Source: Aquila chrysaetos chrysaetos (Eukaryota > Chordata > Aves > Accipitriformes > Accipitridae). From it: 64,000 nt of DNA. Location: assembly GCF_900496995.4 (NCBI RefSeq), contig NC_044005.1, forward strand, positions 25,735,363 to 25,799,362, given 5' to 3'. The notes beneath the pieces are model-generated. The model saw only the letters and a list, made by a program, of their open reading frames with translations. It was not told the DNA's origin and did not search any database. Below are positions 1-16,240 of the stretch, one piece after another. The position numbers were made by a program, and so were the translations under genes. Within the stretch, counting starts at the first letter, position 1; every line of letters starts with the position of its first letter.

Positions 1-3000
1 TTGTGAGACATGAAAACAAATGAGACATGAGGAAGCCTTTGATGCTGCCTCCTGCAGCTCCCTACTCAAGACAGTTGGGCTGAAGCTAATTGGAAAAGAG
101 AGTGATTCCATATGATCTAAAGTATTTTGGTAACTGCATGAAAATTATAATCATGAGGGCATAATAATTATCTGCACAGCCCACAGTTTACTGCTGGCTC
201 CTGCTGGTCTGTCATAAACAGGATCTGCCCACACAAGCGTGATAACCAAGTGCCTTGCCTGTTCCACGAGCACTTGCAGAGCTCTCCCAAAACCTAAAGG
301 GAGATGCTTGTGTCTTTATTTAAAAAACAAACAAAAACAGCACTCAAGTGCGAGTTGACCCTGATGTGGACCAGTGAGTAGAGCAGTTGGAAGATCATGT
401 GCCACTTGTGCCACAGCCACTTTGTGGGCAGGAATGTAACCCAGGGCAGAAGAAGAGGGAGGCAGCTGGAGGTGTCCACTGCCTTAAATTACCTCTGGCA
501 GATCTTCCAGAGCTCACCTGTCAAAACCCTGAGTGATGGCTCCTCCTAAACCACTTGCCTATAAGTCTAAAGGTGCTGTGTCTGATCATTGGGATTGTGG
601 CTCAGGAGGTCTTACAGACAGTAACAGGGACTGGGTGACATCTTTGCCTTCCCCGTTTTCTTGTAGGTACCCACCCAGCTCTTGACACCTCTAGAAGCAC
701 GCTGTGCTTCGGTGCAGTTCTGGGAAATCCGTTAAGCGGGTGATGAGCTGGTGGGTAGCAGAGGTCACTTGCCTGATGTGCATCCAGTGGATTTTCCATC
801 TGGCTGAAAGACTGCCCGTGGATGGGTAATGTGCTGATAGATGGGTTATGAGCCAGGAGGATCAAACTACAGCCCTTGGGAGGCAAAGGCAGTCTCAGCT
901 GGCTGGGCTAAAAAAAACCCTTTCTTTGAGCAGTGTCTGTGGTGGGGTCATCAAGGAGAGAGCATGCTCAGCACTATGGGATGGAGGCAGCGTAGCACAC
1001 TGCATTTGTTCCTGTTGATGACCCTGCTGTTCAACTTTCCTTTATTTTAAAGAGACTTAACAGTGTTACTTGTTAGCACTGGAAGAACCTCCCCTTTTTC
1101 CCACTCCCACCGGCGAAAACTGTCCTGAGCCTTTCCACAAACTACAGCCCCAGACCTGCCCCCAGACAGGCCGGGCTTCCTTCTGAAGCAACCAACCAGC
1201 ATCCCTCTGCTTCCATAGCTTTATAACAAAACCCTGCTCTGGAGTTGTTCCTGCCTGGTTTCAATCCGAAGATTTTTTTTGAAAGCTCTCTCCAGATCTT
1301 TGCAGCTCATTTAGGTGAATATGGAAGGAAAAGTTTTATGGTAAAAAGAAAAAAAATGTTCTGATTTCTATTTTGTACTTGGCTAATTCGTAAGTGGGCA
1401 AGTTTGCAACAAACTGCAGGACAGATTTTAAAATAATTTTGCAGACAGCTTGGGGGAAAGAGTAGGAAGATGTTTGTGTAGACTCAGCTCTATTTGGGAA
1501 AAGATCAATAGTTCCTCTGCTGGGTTCTTTTTTCGGTACAGTGTGGTAAAACTGTTCAAAGGAAGCCTAACACAAGCAGTAATGATTAAGCAACAAAAAC
1601 CCCCATTCCTCATAATTATAGCCCAGTGCGATACCGGTCTTTAGCAAATACGTCATTTTCTTCACTGCAGTGTTAACAAACCCAAAGCACAGCCTGAACG
1701 TTGCCTCTGATCTGACTCCCGTGTGCACAGGTTTCTTTGCTTCAAGCTGAACGAGTTTATGTACTCGCTAATTGGCTCGGATAGGGGTGGGTGGAAGCTG
1801 CACCCTCTGAGCTTGTCCTATGCTGGGGACTCGCTTGTTCCACACCGCTGATGCACAGGCTCCAGCAGTGCCTTGCTCCCTGGGAGTTATCTCAAGTGTA
1901 CTTGGCTTGGGTTTAACCCTGTGATGAAGAGCAGGTCTGCTTAGCAATGTATATAGTTACAAAGAGCACTGCCAGGGGGTTCACTGGCAACTTGCAGTGC
2001 CTACAGAGATGCTGAGAAACGTGCTGGAGGGACAAGTACCTGTGGTTGTGGTGGCAGCACAGTGGTGTCCCTGGTTGCCAAAGGACAGTACAGCACAGGG
2101 ACTAGTCTGTTGATGTTTTCAGGTTTTAAACTGCTGTCGGATCTGAGATGTCACATCTCTAATAATTTTTATGTAAGAGCTGCAGCATGTGAACAGCAGT
2201 CGTTTGCTTTCTTAACCCAGGTTCAGTTCAGAGACTTAGAGAAGTTTATAGCAAAATCACAGATTTTAAGACCAGAAGAAATCACTAGATCCTTGAATTT
2301 CTTCCCTAGCACAGATGCGGTACATATGTGTTGAGCCCAGTGACATGGGTTTGACTGTCTCCACAAGACATACTGCCACTTTCCTTGTTAGCTTGTTCCT
2401 GTGGTCAATCACCTACGATGTTAAAAGCACGATCCTTATTCCTCAGTTGAATTTGTCTGGCTTTGCCTCAGACGTGTTGGTTCCTGTTATGTGTTTCTGT
2501 TCTGGATTAGAGAGTCTCTGGTGCCTGATGGCTTATTGCCTTAAAGAACTGGGAAATCAAGTCATTGCTTTCTCTTTTTAACATAACAAACAAATTGAAT
2601 TGTACAAGTCTTTCACTGGAAAAGTCTTTCCATCCCTTGACATGGTTTTGCAGCTGCTCTCTTCACCATCTTCAGATTTCCAAGCAATTTTAATAGAGGT
2701 GTGTGGACTAGAAATGGGAAAACATCGGTCTTTAGAGAAATAATGTGTGGCCTTTCCCCACACCTTTTCCATGCACCCTGTCGCCCATGTTATGTACAAA
2801 GTAGGCACGACACTGGGGTGAATTGCTGACGAGTTCCTTCCCTTTCCTAACATCTTTGCTGAGCTTGTGCCCCAAGGTGTTTAGGTGGTCAGTCCTACAT
2901 GTGGGAGAGCCTGGATTATGTGGGAAGGGCTCCTGGGCTGGTAGGGAGGTGGATGTGATCCTGCTTATAGCCTTCAGTCTAAACATGGCCTTCACAAATG

Positions 3001-6000
3001 GAAAGTGCATGCTTTTTCCCAAGTGCTGCCCCAGAGTTTCCCTCGGGTTCCTGCCCTGGAAGCCGTTATTCCCAGCCAGGCAGGATCTCCCAAGTGTATG
3101 CAGGAGGAGCTGCAGCAATTTCCCCTTTGGCTTTTTCCTTTGGCACTGGCTGGTCACAGGAAAACTCTGGAGCTCGGCTGTGAGATATTGACGGCTTCCC
3201 GGCACTGCGCGCTCTGCTTCTGCGGTGTGGTGGCAAGTGTCCTTCCCTGGCAGCAGCAGGAGAAGGGAGCTGCTGACAACCAGCTCTGTGACGGTTTGCA
3301 GCCTTTCTCCTGCGCTCGGTGGAGAGTGGGGGAGTAGAGTTTTCAATCTGCACAGGCCAGCTCTTCTCTTCCCCTAGCTGATGCACTGCAGTGGCTTAGC
3401 TCCGGGCTTGATGGCTTTATCCAGCTGTTCCCGAGGCAGGGCAGAGGAAAGGGTGCGTGTCACACAGCAGGAGTGCAATCCTTGAGGGCAGCTGCCTGTG
3501 TGGCTGGCAGGAGCCCCTTGGTGACACGGAGAAGACACATCTGCCCGTCAGGATCGTGGTGCCATGGATGCTCTGACCCGGAGAGAACACTGGGCCTCAT
3601 AAGACCTCGCTAAAATCCATGGCTTGATTGGCTGGGGCAGGGCAGTGAGCAGGACCTTGCTCAGGAGGGACATCTTTTGATGCAGGGACAAATTTTGACC
3701 CAGCAAAGCCTTTGAGCGATGCAGACATTAGCAGGAGGGAAGGGTTGGGTGGTAGAGTGCAGTGACCGTTGCTGAAGGACTCTGGGCCATCCAGGGCAGA
3801 CACCCCCGGGGTCTTTGTGCCTCCGGAGGATTTAGGAGCCGAGGGAGCTGAGGGAGCTCTGTTCGCCTTGCGACACTCTCACAGCCAGTTCCCCTGGGGC
3901 AGTTTTACATTTTCCCTGTGGGAACAGTACTCTGAATTTCTTGAGCTTGTTTGGGCGTAAAATCTGAATTAGGCAGTGAGTGTAAGTTTGGAGACTTGGA
4001 GTCTGTTCCTGGCTCACTTGCTCTGATGTCCTTGGGTGAGCTTGGATCTTGTTGCTAGAGGAGACCTTGCTTTCCATGTGTATTAAATTTGGGTCGTCTG
4101 TGAAATGAGCTTACCCAGCCCTGAAAAGGTCATTGCAAATTAAGGAGGAGCGCCAGCCTCGCAGGGCTGTTGGCAGCCCCTTGTGCAGGGGTTGTGCTGG
4201 GCACGCGCAGCTGGCAGCAAACCCAGCACCCGCGGGTGGTATCATGTGGCCAGCATGGGGACATGGCCAGGTTTGCCTGCTCAGCCCCCCCTTGCTGTTT
4301 CTGCTCCACCTGGACTCCTCCTTGCTGCCTCCCAGGGAGTCTCTGGGCACAAGAGGAGATCTGGCAAGGGGCTGAGACACTGGGACACAGGCTGGGGCAG
4401 AGCTGGGCATCCTTGCCATGGGTCCTTCCCAAAACCATTGCGGTTTTGGATGAGGGCAGAGGGAGCTGGGAGGGGAAGGTGCAGGCAGAGGGGTCTGTCT
4501 GTGCCCATGTTTGCTGCCAGCAGTGTCACAGGAGCCCTCCCGGCCAGGGAGAGGGGTGAGCCCCAAATACACCTCGTCGGGCAGCACAGGCTCCCTCCTC
4601 CCCGCAGCCCTCTCTCCTCTGGGCCCATCTGGTGAAGTCTGTCACCAGCCTTTCCCTGCGTCCAGCCCGCTCTGGGCAGCAGCCAAGGGACCAGCAGCGT
4701 CCCTGCTGCTCTTTTCCCTCCCCCAGGGACTGGGGGGTGGAGGGCTTTGATGTGTGGGCACAGGGCTGGGGACAGGCTGTGTGCGCTCATGAGAGCCTGG
4801 CCAGGCTCCAGCTGCCTTTGAAGTGCTCCAGTGATCAGGATGAAAGGGAGGGGAGTCCTTCCCCAAACCATCTGGCTCTAATTGCAGGTAGAAATGCCTC
4901 TCTGCATCCCTCCGTGGGGAGGGGGCATGCCGCTCTCTTCGTTAATCCCACGGCTCTCGGCCAGGCTGGCGTGAAGGGCGAGAGCTTGGGAACAAAAGGG
5001 GGTTTCAGCTGGGCAGCCAGAAATAGGCAGCCGCTGGCGGAGATGCTGGGGGTTTGGGCACCTCTGCTCCCAGCCTCGAGCTGCAGGGCTCTGCAGACCT
5101 TCCCAGGGACAGCCCATGCTGCGGGGGGGCTTTGCCAGTTGTTCCCATCTCAGGTTTCTCGGGCGCACTGGAGCCTGCTGGCCCTTTGACTCGCACTCTT
5201 TCATGCCAGCGCGTGCCGAGCGCGGGGAAGAGGAACGTGGGAATTCGGCGTAAGCCCGGCCATTTGGCAGGGTTCGCTGGCCGCCTCCCCGCATTGCCGG
5301 CTGGCCGGCGCTGCTGCCCTGGCAAGGGTCCCTGCCCGCTCCCCCTGCGCCTCCTGGGCAGGGCTGGCCCTGAAGCGCCACGTGCCACCGCAGCGGCAGC
5401 CACGGTTAGAGCCATTGGCAGCGCTGGCAAGTAAGTTTTGTTGTCCTATTCAGCTGGGCATCTTCCCTTTCCCAGGGAGATAAAGGTAGCTGGGTTATAT
5501 CTACCAGCAGTTTCTTTCCCTCCTTGTGGTAGCCTTTGGGCAGCATCCAAAATCTCAGTTAAACCTGTGTTGCTTGAAGTCATCTGCCCTAATACCTACA
5601 CCACAGAACAACTTATTTAGGTGAGGTTTTCCCCTTTGTCACAAAGCCCTTGTTATAAACTTTTAATATAAACATATAAAACTATTAAACGTGAGTTCTG
5701 GTAACTGTGAGCAGAAGCAGCCCTTGCCGTTACCCGTCTCCAGGTACCAAGCAATGGCCAAAAAGGGAGAGCGAGAAGCGGAAAGCCAGGCAAGATGGGC
5801 AGTGGGACAGCAGAGGGGTGCAGAGAGAGTGGTCGTGGGGATGGGAAGCACCAGCCTGAGTCTACCTGTAGGTTGTTCAGGTGCAGTGGGGCCAAGCCCT
5901 GGCACAGCAGAGGCCACTGGGTATTAACTTGATTAATTAACATGTTAATTACTGCCTTGATCCTGCAATAAGATGGGGTGGAAGAACCATTTGGTGGAGG

Positions 6001-6086
6001 AGACCAGACTCTCCTTTACTGGGCAGCAGTTTGCTCCCCACACAGCCACCCTCAGGAGATGTCCTCACCACCTCTTCCCTCTCCAG
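1..6086. other. Non-coding flank upstream of ISM2 exon 2
   Basis: I see no exon in this stretch that I can support. All open frames are short and lack recognisable protein similarity. By synteny it should contain, or lie just downstream of, the first exon of ISM2 and the 3' end of SPTLC2, but I could not identify either. The part from about 4100 to 5430 is GC-rich. Its right edge (about 5180-5430) is CpG-dense and ends in a consensus splice donor at 5431. The first 2.5 kb is ordinary mixed-composition sequence. Confidence 0.6.
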
Positions 6087-9828
<3,742 letters not shown>

Positions 9829-12810
9829 CCGCAGCCGTGCTCAGAAGAGCCACGGCCACCGCCGGCTCCCAGCCTGGCGAAGCCCCGGCCCTGCTCACGG
9901 GCTTCTCGCTGGCACCGGGCAGAGTGGGGAGGATGCGCCGTCCGTCTCGTCCCTTCAGAAGGGCACCTCGCCCCTCCTCGGGTTTTCCGAGGGTGCTGGA
10001 GGTTATCGCGGTGCGATCCCTGCCGTGCCACCCAGCGTGGTCCCGCACCCTGGGGTGCCTGGGCTGGCGTGTGGTGAGCCGCAGGGGATAATCTTTCAAT
10101 GCAACCTGAAAGCTGAGCATCTGCAGGGCAAAATGGCCTCAGCTCCTGCTGGCTTCACGGGGCATCTGAGGAGCTGGCCTGCTGCAGGCAGAGCTGCCTG
10201 CTTTTGCCTGTACACCTGCCCCGGCACACACTGGTCTACTTCTGAAACTGGGGGGGGGGCTCCTCCTAGGGAGGGGCAGGGCTGTCCCAGCCATGTGTAC
10301 AGAGTGGGGCCTCCACTCCTCTCGGGTTTTTGCATGCACGGTTGGGAAGGAGCAGGGAGAGGCTTCGCAGGGCTTCGTGGGTCCGGGAGGTGTGTGGGGC
10401 AGGAGGAGACTGGCTCGCCTGGGCTCCCTTGGCAAGATTACCTTGCCAGTGTGGTTTTGGCTGTGAAAGGGAACAGTGGGTGCCAAAGCCAGACACGGGT
10501 GGACCTCAGAGGAGGTCAGCACGAGGGGGACACCACCTGTGTGCATTTCAGCCCCTCTGCCTCAGTGCTTGGGGGAGCGGGGTGGCAGCACCCATGCAAG
10601 TCCCACCACCCCCCTGCCTCCAGGCCTCGGCTCCCCGGCAGACCCCGCAGTGGGTTTCAGTGCTCGGGAGTACCCGTGACACAGCCCAGCAGAAGGTCCT
10701 GCGTTTCCCACCCACAGCCCTGCTGGGGGCAGGAGGCAGCTCGGCCACTGCTCGTCCCATTGCTGGAGAGGAGCAAAAAGCATCGAGCCAAGTTCTCCAT
10801 GGGATCGGGAACAAGTCTGGTGCTGCTGGGAGCACCCAGCGTTGCCCCTCTCTGGTCTGCCGCTGGCCTTGGGCCCTGCTCCATGCTGTATCTGCCCAAG
10901 TCCCCAGTGAGAGGCAGCCCAGAGAAAGCGAGTCATGGGCGCACCCTGCGCTCCTCAGGCTCTCTGCCTGGCCAGGCGAGCAAGTGTGGCTCCAAAGGAG
11001 GAAGACACACACATGCTAATAATGTCAATACCTGGTGTCTGCAGATCATGGATCATGATGATCTCCATTGGTGCTTTGGTCTTGCCTGGGTTTTATTTGG
11101 CTTTTCATAGATCCATGGCAGTTTCTCCCAGCATATTTTGGGAGCTCCCCAGTTTCCCACAGAGAAACTAGGCTGAGCACCTTTATCCCTGGACGTTCAG
11201 TCGTGAAACCTGGCAGAATCTGTTCATAGTTTTATTTAGCAGATTTTAGGCATCAGAGGAAATAAAAGAGCAAGTCAAGCACACGTAAAGAAGAATGGAG
11301 TCATTTCTAGACTAGAGGTTTCATCCAAGGCTGTTGGCTACTCCATGCTTTTCTGCAGGACACTGTTGGACAAAAAAGCATCTGTCTGGATGCAGAGGTC
11401 CTTGGTTGACTGTCCTGTTCTAGGTCTGTCCTTCTTGCAGGAGCTTTCTCCAAGGCCAGTGAACATCCATGGTCTGATAGCTCTTTGGGAAGTCTTTCTG
11501 GGAGTGTCTTATATATGTTGAGTGTATGTTGATCCTTTTGCTTTGGTTACTGGTAGAATATTGCATCCTTGGTCATCAGTACCTAAGCCTTCATTGCTGG
11601 TAAAACAAAAGTATTAATGAAGTTATCACTGAATTATTCTTATTTAACTATTATTCCACACTTGTATCCCTAGACTCCAGTCATGGGTGCTATCAAAACT
11701 ATGCAGACACCGTCAATTTCCCAACAGGCATGCAGTCTGAGATGACCAGTGTTATGTAAAGGGTGAGAAGGAAGACACAACCAAATAAGCATGGATGGAG
11801 ACCAGACCCTGGTAAATTTTCATGACCATTACATGTTCCCTAGCCCAAAAGTCATTTGCTCACTTGTTTCTGGTAAAGAGGTAGGTCAAAAAGAGGTGGT
11901 CAAGTTTGGGTGGCAGTGATCTGGTGGCTTGGTTCTGGGAGCCTGGGATGTATGTGGGGAGGCTCAGCAACAGACATGGAGGCATTTGTATGGGAAGCAG
12001 ACAAATTGAGCGGCCGAGGCCATGAAAGAATGAGCTTGTTATCTTCTGTCATTTGGCAGAGCATCTTTTTATTTCCTCTCCCATATCATATATCATCATT
12101 AACTTCAGCAGACTGTCAGAGGAGCTTATTTACCATTAGTGCACAGACTTCTTTAAAACAACCTCCCATTAAATGTGCCTAGTCTCCAGTATTAGACCCA
12201 TACATGGAAGCAGGACCTCTGCAAACAGCCTTTCTTGAAGGAGACTTTCAATAGCTCAGCCAATTTGTTTGTTAGACTGGCTGCTTTATGGGGAAGTGCT
12301 TTTATAACAAGGACTGTTACCCAGGATTTGCACCCTCCTGGTCTTTATACTAGGTATGTCAACCAGTCTAACGCCCCCAAAAGAAACTATAATTTCTGTA
12401 ATAAACAGAATTCTCATCCAAGGGCAAGTAGAAAAATTTCTTGCATTGAGAACCCCCCCCCCAAAATCTTGTTGAAAGCCAAGTGGCTGTTCTGCCTTGC
12501 TGCCTCTATGGTTTGGATGATACAGGCATGAAGTGAAGCATGAGAAACAAGAAGCGGTGTTGTTCCTCACACAAGCACCTTATGCACTGGGAGGCTTTGC
12601 GGGGCACCATAAGAAAAGTAGACATCAAGCAAGCATTTATTTTTATATCCCATCAAAGATTCTGTCCAGCCCACTGCTATTTAAGTGATGAATCTCTAAG
12701 CTTCCACTCCTTAAGTTTATTGTGGTTTTTAATATAAAATATATATAAAATGTCTTTTATTCCTACAAAATTTCATAGAGAAGAATTCTTTATTCTGATG
12801 CTGCAATAAA
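9829..12810 (+). other. Probable ISM2 3' UTR and downstream flank
   Basis: No coding exon is seen after the ISM2 stop. AATAAA occurs at 11261-11266. It occurs again at 12805-12810, followed within 20 bases by a GT-rich stretch (TATGTATGTATGTGTT), which is the better-looking cleavage context. If the second is used, the ISM2 3' UTR would be about 3 kb. The first 1.2 kb stays GC-rich, which produces a long but spurious open frame. Confidence 0.45.
12805..12810 (+). terminator. Candidate polyadenylation signal, ISM2
   Basis: AATAAA with a downstream GT-rich element. Assignment to ISM2 is inferred from strand and from the absence of another plus-strand gene in between. Confidence 0.4.
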
Positions 12811-15599
12811 GCACTTTATGTATGTATGTGTTGCTGATGTCATTCAGTAGGGACTGAAGCATATGTTGCTATTTGTCTTGGTTGAAAGGGATGACACTAT
12901 GTTGAATGCTACGTGTCTTGGGTCCCCAGCCCCAGCTGTACTGCAAAGACCCTGGTGGCTTTGCTCCCTTCCCTTAGTATTTGCATTTGATGGTGTCTGG
13001 CTGCAAGAATCATGGCTAACAAAGAGTGTCCGGAGCCCGCTGCCACAGACATTAGATATGCGAAGTGCTGCTCACGGGGAAGGAAGCTTCCTATGAGAAG
13101 ACCATCAGGGTCAGTGCTGAGAAGAAAATGCATTGCCTGTGCCTCAGCCCTGACCCCAGGTTTTATTCCATGCTTGGCCTAGCCAGAGCTGGGTGCTGGC
13201 CAACCTTACACCAGCACACTGCTTTAAGCAGGTATTGAGCATGGGAGGGGGTGGAAAAAAGCCCAGCATCATCCCAGCTGGAAAACTGGTTTGGCAAACC
13301 ACCTCCAGAGCCAACAGCTAATGATAGCAGGGGGATTTGCAAAGCTTTCCAGGGATCACAACTTTTTGTTGCTGTTAATTTGCTGCATAAATCATTACCA
13401 CTTCCAAGCTCTTGCTTTTTCCAGCTGTTTTCCCTCCTTCTCTCTTGCTGCTTTCGCTTTGTGCTGGCTGCACATCTGTCAATGGTTACCTGCTACTCCA
13501 GTATGGGGCTCTGCTCCACAACTGCCTCGCACCATTGCTGGCCACTGCCTGGGTGGAGCAGACAGCTCCTCTTGGTGAAGGCTGCTCTGAGCTTCCCATT
13601 GGTCTTCTGCAACATCAAAAATATTGTTGCATGGAGCCCAAGCCAGGGGGAGCGGGCTGAGCTCTGCTCTGCAGGGAAAGTAGCACAGAGAAAATCACTC
13701 TCTCCCTGGAGGGCCAGCCAGCAGTTACTACTGTGTATATAAGACGCCTAATATGCCTTTATCCTCTGCAACAAGGTCTTTGCTGTGCTGGATGCTGAGC
13801 CCTGCTCTGAAACTCCTGGGCTAGAGAAGTCCCATGGCCAGAAGATGGAAGCAGGAAGAACTGCTGCCCTAATTCTGCAGGTGCTCAAGACCTGGAGATA
13901 TCACCTGAAATCATGGAGTGAGTCTGCAGCAGAGTCTGAAGCTGCACCTTTGCCCACTGCTTTGAACACAAGACTTCTTGACCAGTTGAGTTGTCTTAGT
14001 TTGCCAGCCTGGACTGGACCTTCACGCGACTCAGCTGTACCAGTTCCCTGGCATCCAACTTGCAGCTGAGTTTAGTCTGTACACAAAAGGAGCTGTGCCC
14101 AGATTTTGCTAGGCACAACGGTGAGCATGTGCTTGTCCTTGCTGACCTCCCCTCTTGGCCCCAGATGAGTCAGGAGCAAGCTGTGCAGAAACCTTTTGAC
14201 TGAATGACACCTTGAAGGCACAGGTGTGTGGTCAGCTGCCTGGGGGACAGGCAGGGTGAGTGCAGCCCATCTCTCAAGAATGCACGTGAGATTTCATAGA
14301 AACATGTTTACAGCAACAGAGATCCCATTAGCTGTCTGCTTTTTTCAGGGCTCCTGCTCCAAGAATCTGCTTCTTGGAAAGCACACAAAAAGCCCAGCTG
14401 GGCCCAGAAGGAGCCACTTTGGGAGGAGAAGACAGAGGAGAAGAGTTTGGCCAAAGCCTGTGGAGCAGACCTGAACTGCAAAGCCTGGCCTTGGCCTAGG
14501 AAAGAGCAAAGTGTGGTTCTGATGGTCTGTGAACCTTGAGTTAAAACTGAAGCTCTCAAGAGGAAAAAAAAAGAAACCTTTCAGGCACCTCTGCTCCTGG
14601 TCTGTAAAGGGACCCACTCCACTCTGTGGCTGCATCAGTCCTCCGGGCTGGATGTGCTGGTGGCACACAGCCACCAACTTCTCTGTAGAAGAGTAAAAAA
14701 AAAAATCACACTAGCTGCAGTTTTTCGGCAGTAGCCCTGCTGACCGCATCGTGAACACTGGGCAAACAGGAGCTTGTGGCAAGACCTGGTCTCCTGGGCT
14801 TTGTCTTTGCCCTGAGTGTGGAGAATCTCCCCCCAGCTGGTCCTCAGTACCTGGCAGAGCCGGTCCTCTGCTCCGTTTTCACTGATGCCATGCAGAGGGA
14901 TGCTGAAATCACACTGGGGTAGCCCTGCCTGATGTGGCCACAGGATGGGATTTACTCTCTCCATCGCCACAGAGGATGGACCCACACGTTTGCGGTTGGG
15001 AAAGGAATGTCTCACCCTCCTTCCCTGCCATGCAGCGGCCAGCTGCCCCTCGGAAATGCCTGAGAGAAGCCCAGCTGGCGGGGCCCAGGCCCTGCTTTGT
15101 CCCAGGTCCTTGCAAGCATGTCGGCTATTCTTCTCTCACTGCATGGGAGCCCAGCAGCAGGGATCACAGCTCTGCGCAGCTTGACCATCGCGCACGGGCC
15201 CGGGGCCACAGCAGAGCCCGTCCGCCAGCCAGCATCGCTGGTCAGGCTTGTCTGTGCCGTGGGAACTGAGCAGCAGCTGGCAGGGCGTCCCTGAGGTTTC
15301 TGAAGAGCCAGGAGAAAGTACCCCCACCCAGCTAGGCATCACAGCCTTCACACACAGGCACATACCACAGAAAATGCATTTAGATGGGGTCTCGAGAAAC
15401 TACATAGCCCCACCATGGGGACGTAGGCAAATCATTCCTCACCGACGGGTCCCACTCGCTCCTGGGCTTCAAGCTCTCCTGTGATGGAGATGCCACACTA
15501 ACCCTCAGCTTTACTGTTCTTGCAGGGAGAAATGTTTTTCTAGCAGCCAATCTAAATCCTTCCTGCTTTATTTTAAGCCCACTGCATCTTATCTGCAGT
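12811..15599. other. Intergenic region, no gene seen
   Basis: Short open frames only, without recognisable domains. There is nothing repetitive apart from small A-runs (for example 14563 and 14695). No gene is supported. Confidence 0.55.
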
Positions 15600-16240
15600 G
15601 GTGACAGAGAGGAAGCATATTCTTGCCTTATTTGCTCCTACGTCTCATGTATTTCACAAGTTTATCATTGCGCTCCTTACTTCCCTCCTTCTCTGCCATC
15701 TTCTCTTCTCTAGACTAAACAAATGCAATTCTTTTAGGCTTTCCTTAGAAGCTATACTTGTAGACCTCTGGTTGGTCTCATTGCCCACCACTGGGCTCGC
15801 TCCAAGTAATTCACATCTTTCTTGAAGTGTGGAGTCCAAAATTGAAGCCATGGGGTCTTATCTGGGACTTTCTTAATGCTATACAGAAAGATTTCTTCAC
15901 AAGACCTACAAACACCAGCCCGCCCAGGCAGCTTTTATTCTCTTCCATAATGTTTTAAATTTATGTTTATTTGAAAATTCACCATAACCCACCCAGCTTA
16001 AATGTCTTTTACAGATGTGCTGCCAAGTCTGTTGCTTCCCCTCTTATACACGTTACTGGTGGTTTCTGCTTCAGTGTAAAACTGCAATTCAGTGAGGTCA
16101 AATATACCTTTTTTTTCCTCTTGGATCACTTTTCCACTTGGTCAAGATAATTTTCAATCCTAAACTTGTCTTCTAGGGGTTTTACAGCGCTGGTGGTGAT
16201 GTAAATTATTTTGGACTTTGAAGTTGTCAATCAATTATAT
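15600..16240 (-). mobile_element. Old, diverged CR1 LINE fragment, reverse orientation
   Basis: Read on the plus strand, the stretch follows the reverse complement of a CR1 reverse-transcriptase and 3' region. It includes the diverged equivalents of 'ctaaacaa...cagttctttcagcctttcctc', 'tggacacgctccaag' and 'gtccaaaattgaa' around 15700-15845. It also includes 'gtcaagataattttcaatcctaaacttgtcttc' and the usual 'tcatctgcaaattt' neighbourhood near 16140-16210. The many mismatches and indels indicate an ancient insertion. The boundaries are approximate, and the element may extend further right. Confidence 0.65.

Noticed and set aside
979-1050. Short hydrophobic peptide (MGWRQRSTLHLFLLMTLL...) as the ISM2 signal-peptide exon
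   Set aside because: It ends in a stop codon with no in-frame splice donor, and does not resemble isthmin starts.
5973-6086. Upstream ATG continuous with ISM2 exon 2 as the protein start
   Set aside because: The leader has no signal peptide, and a consensus 3' splice site lies at 6085-6086 exactly where the conserved VSAS segment begins.
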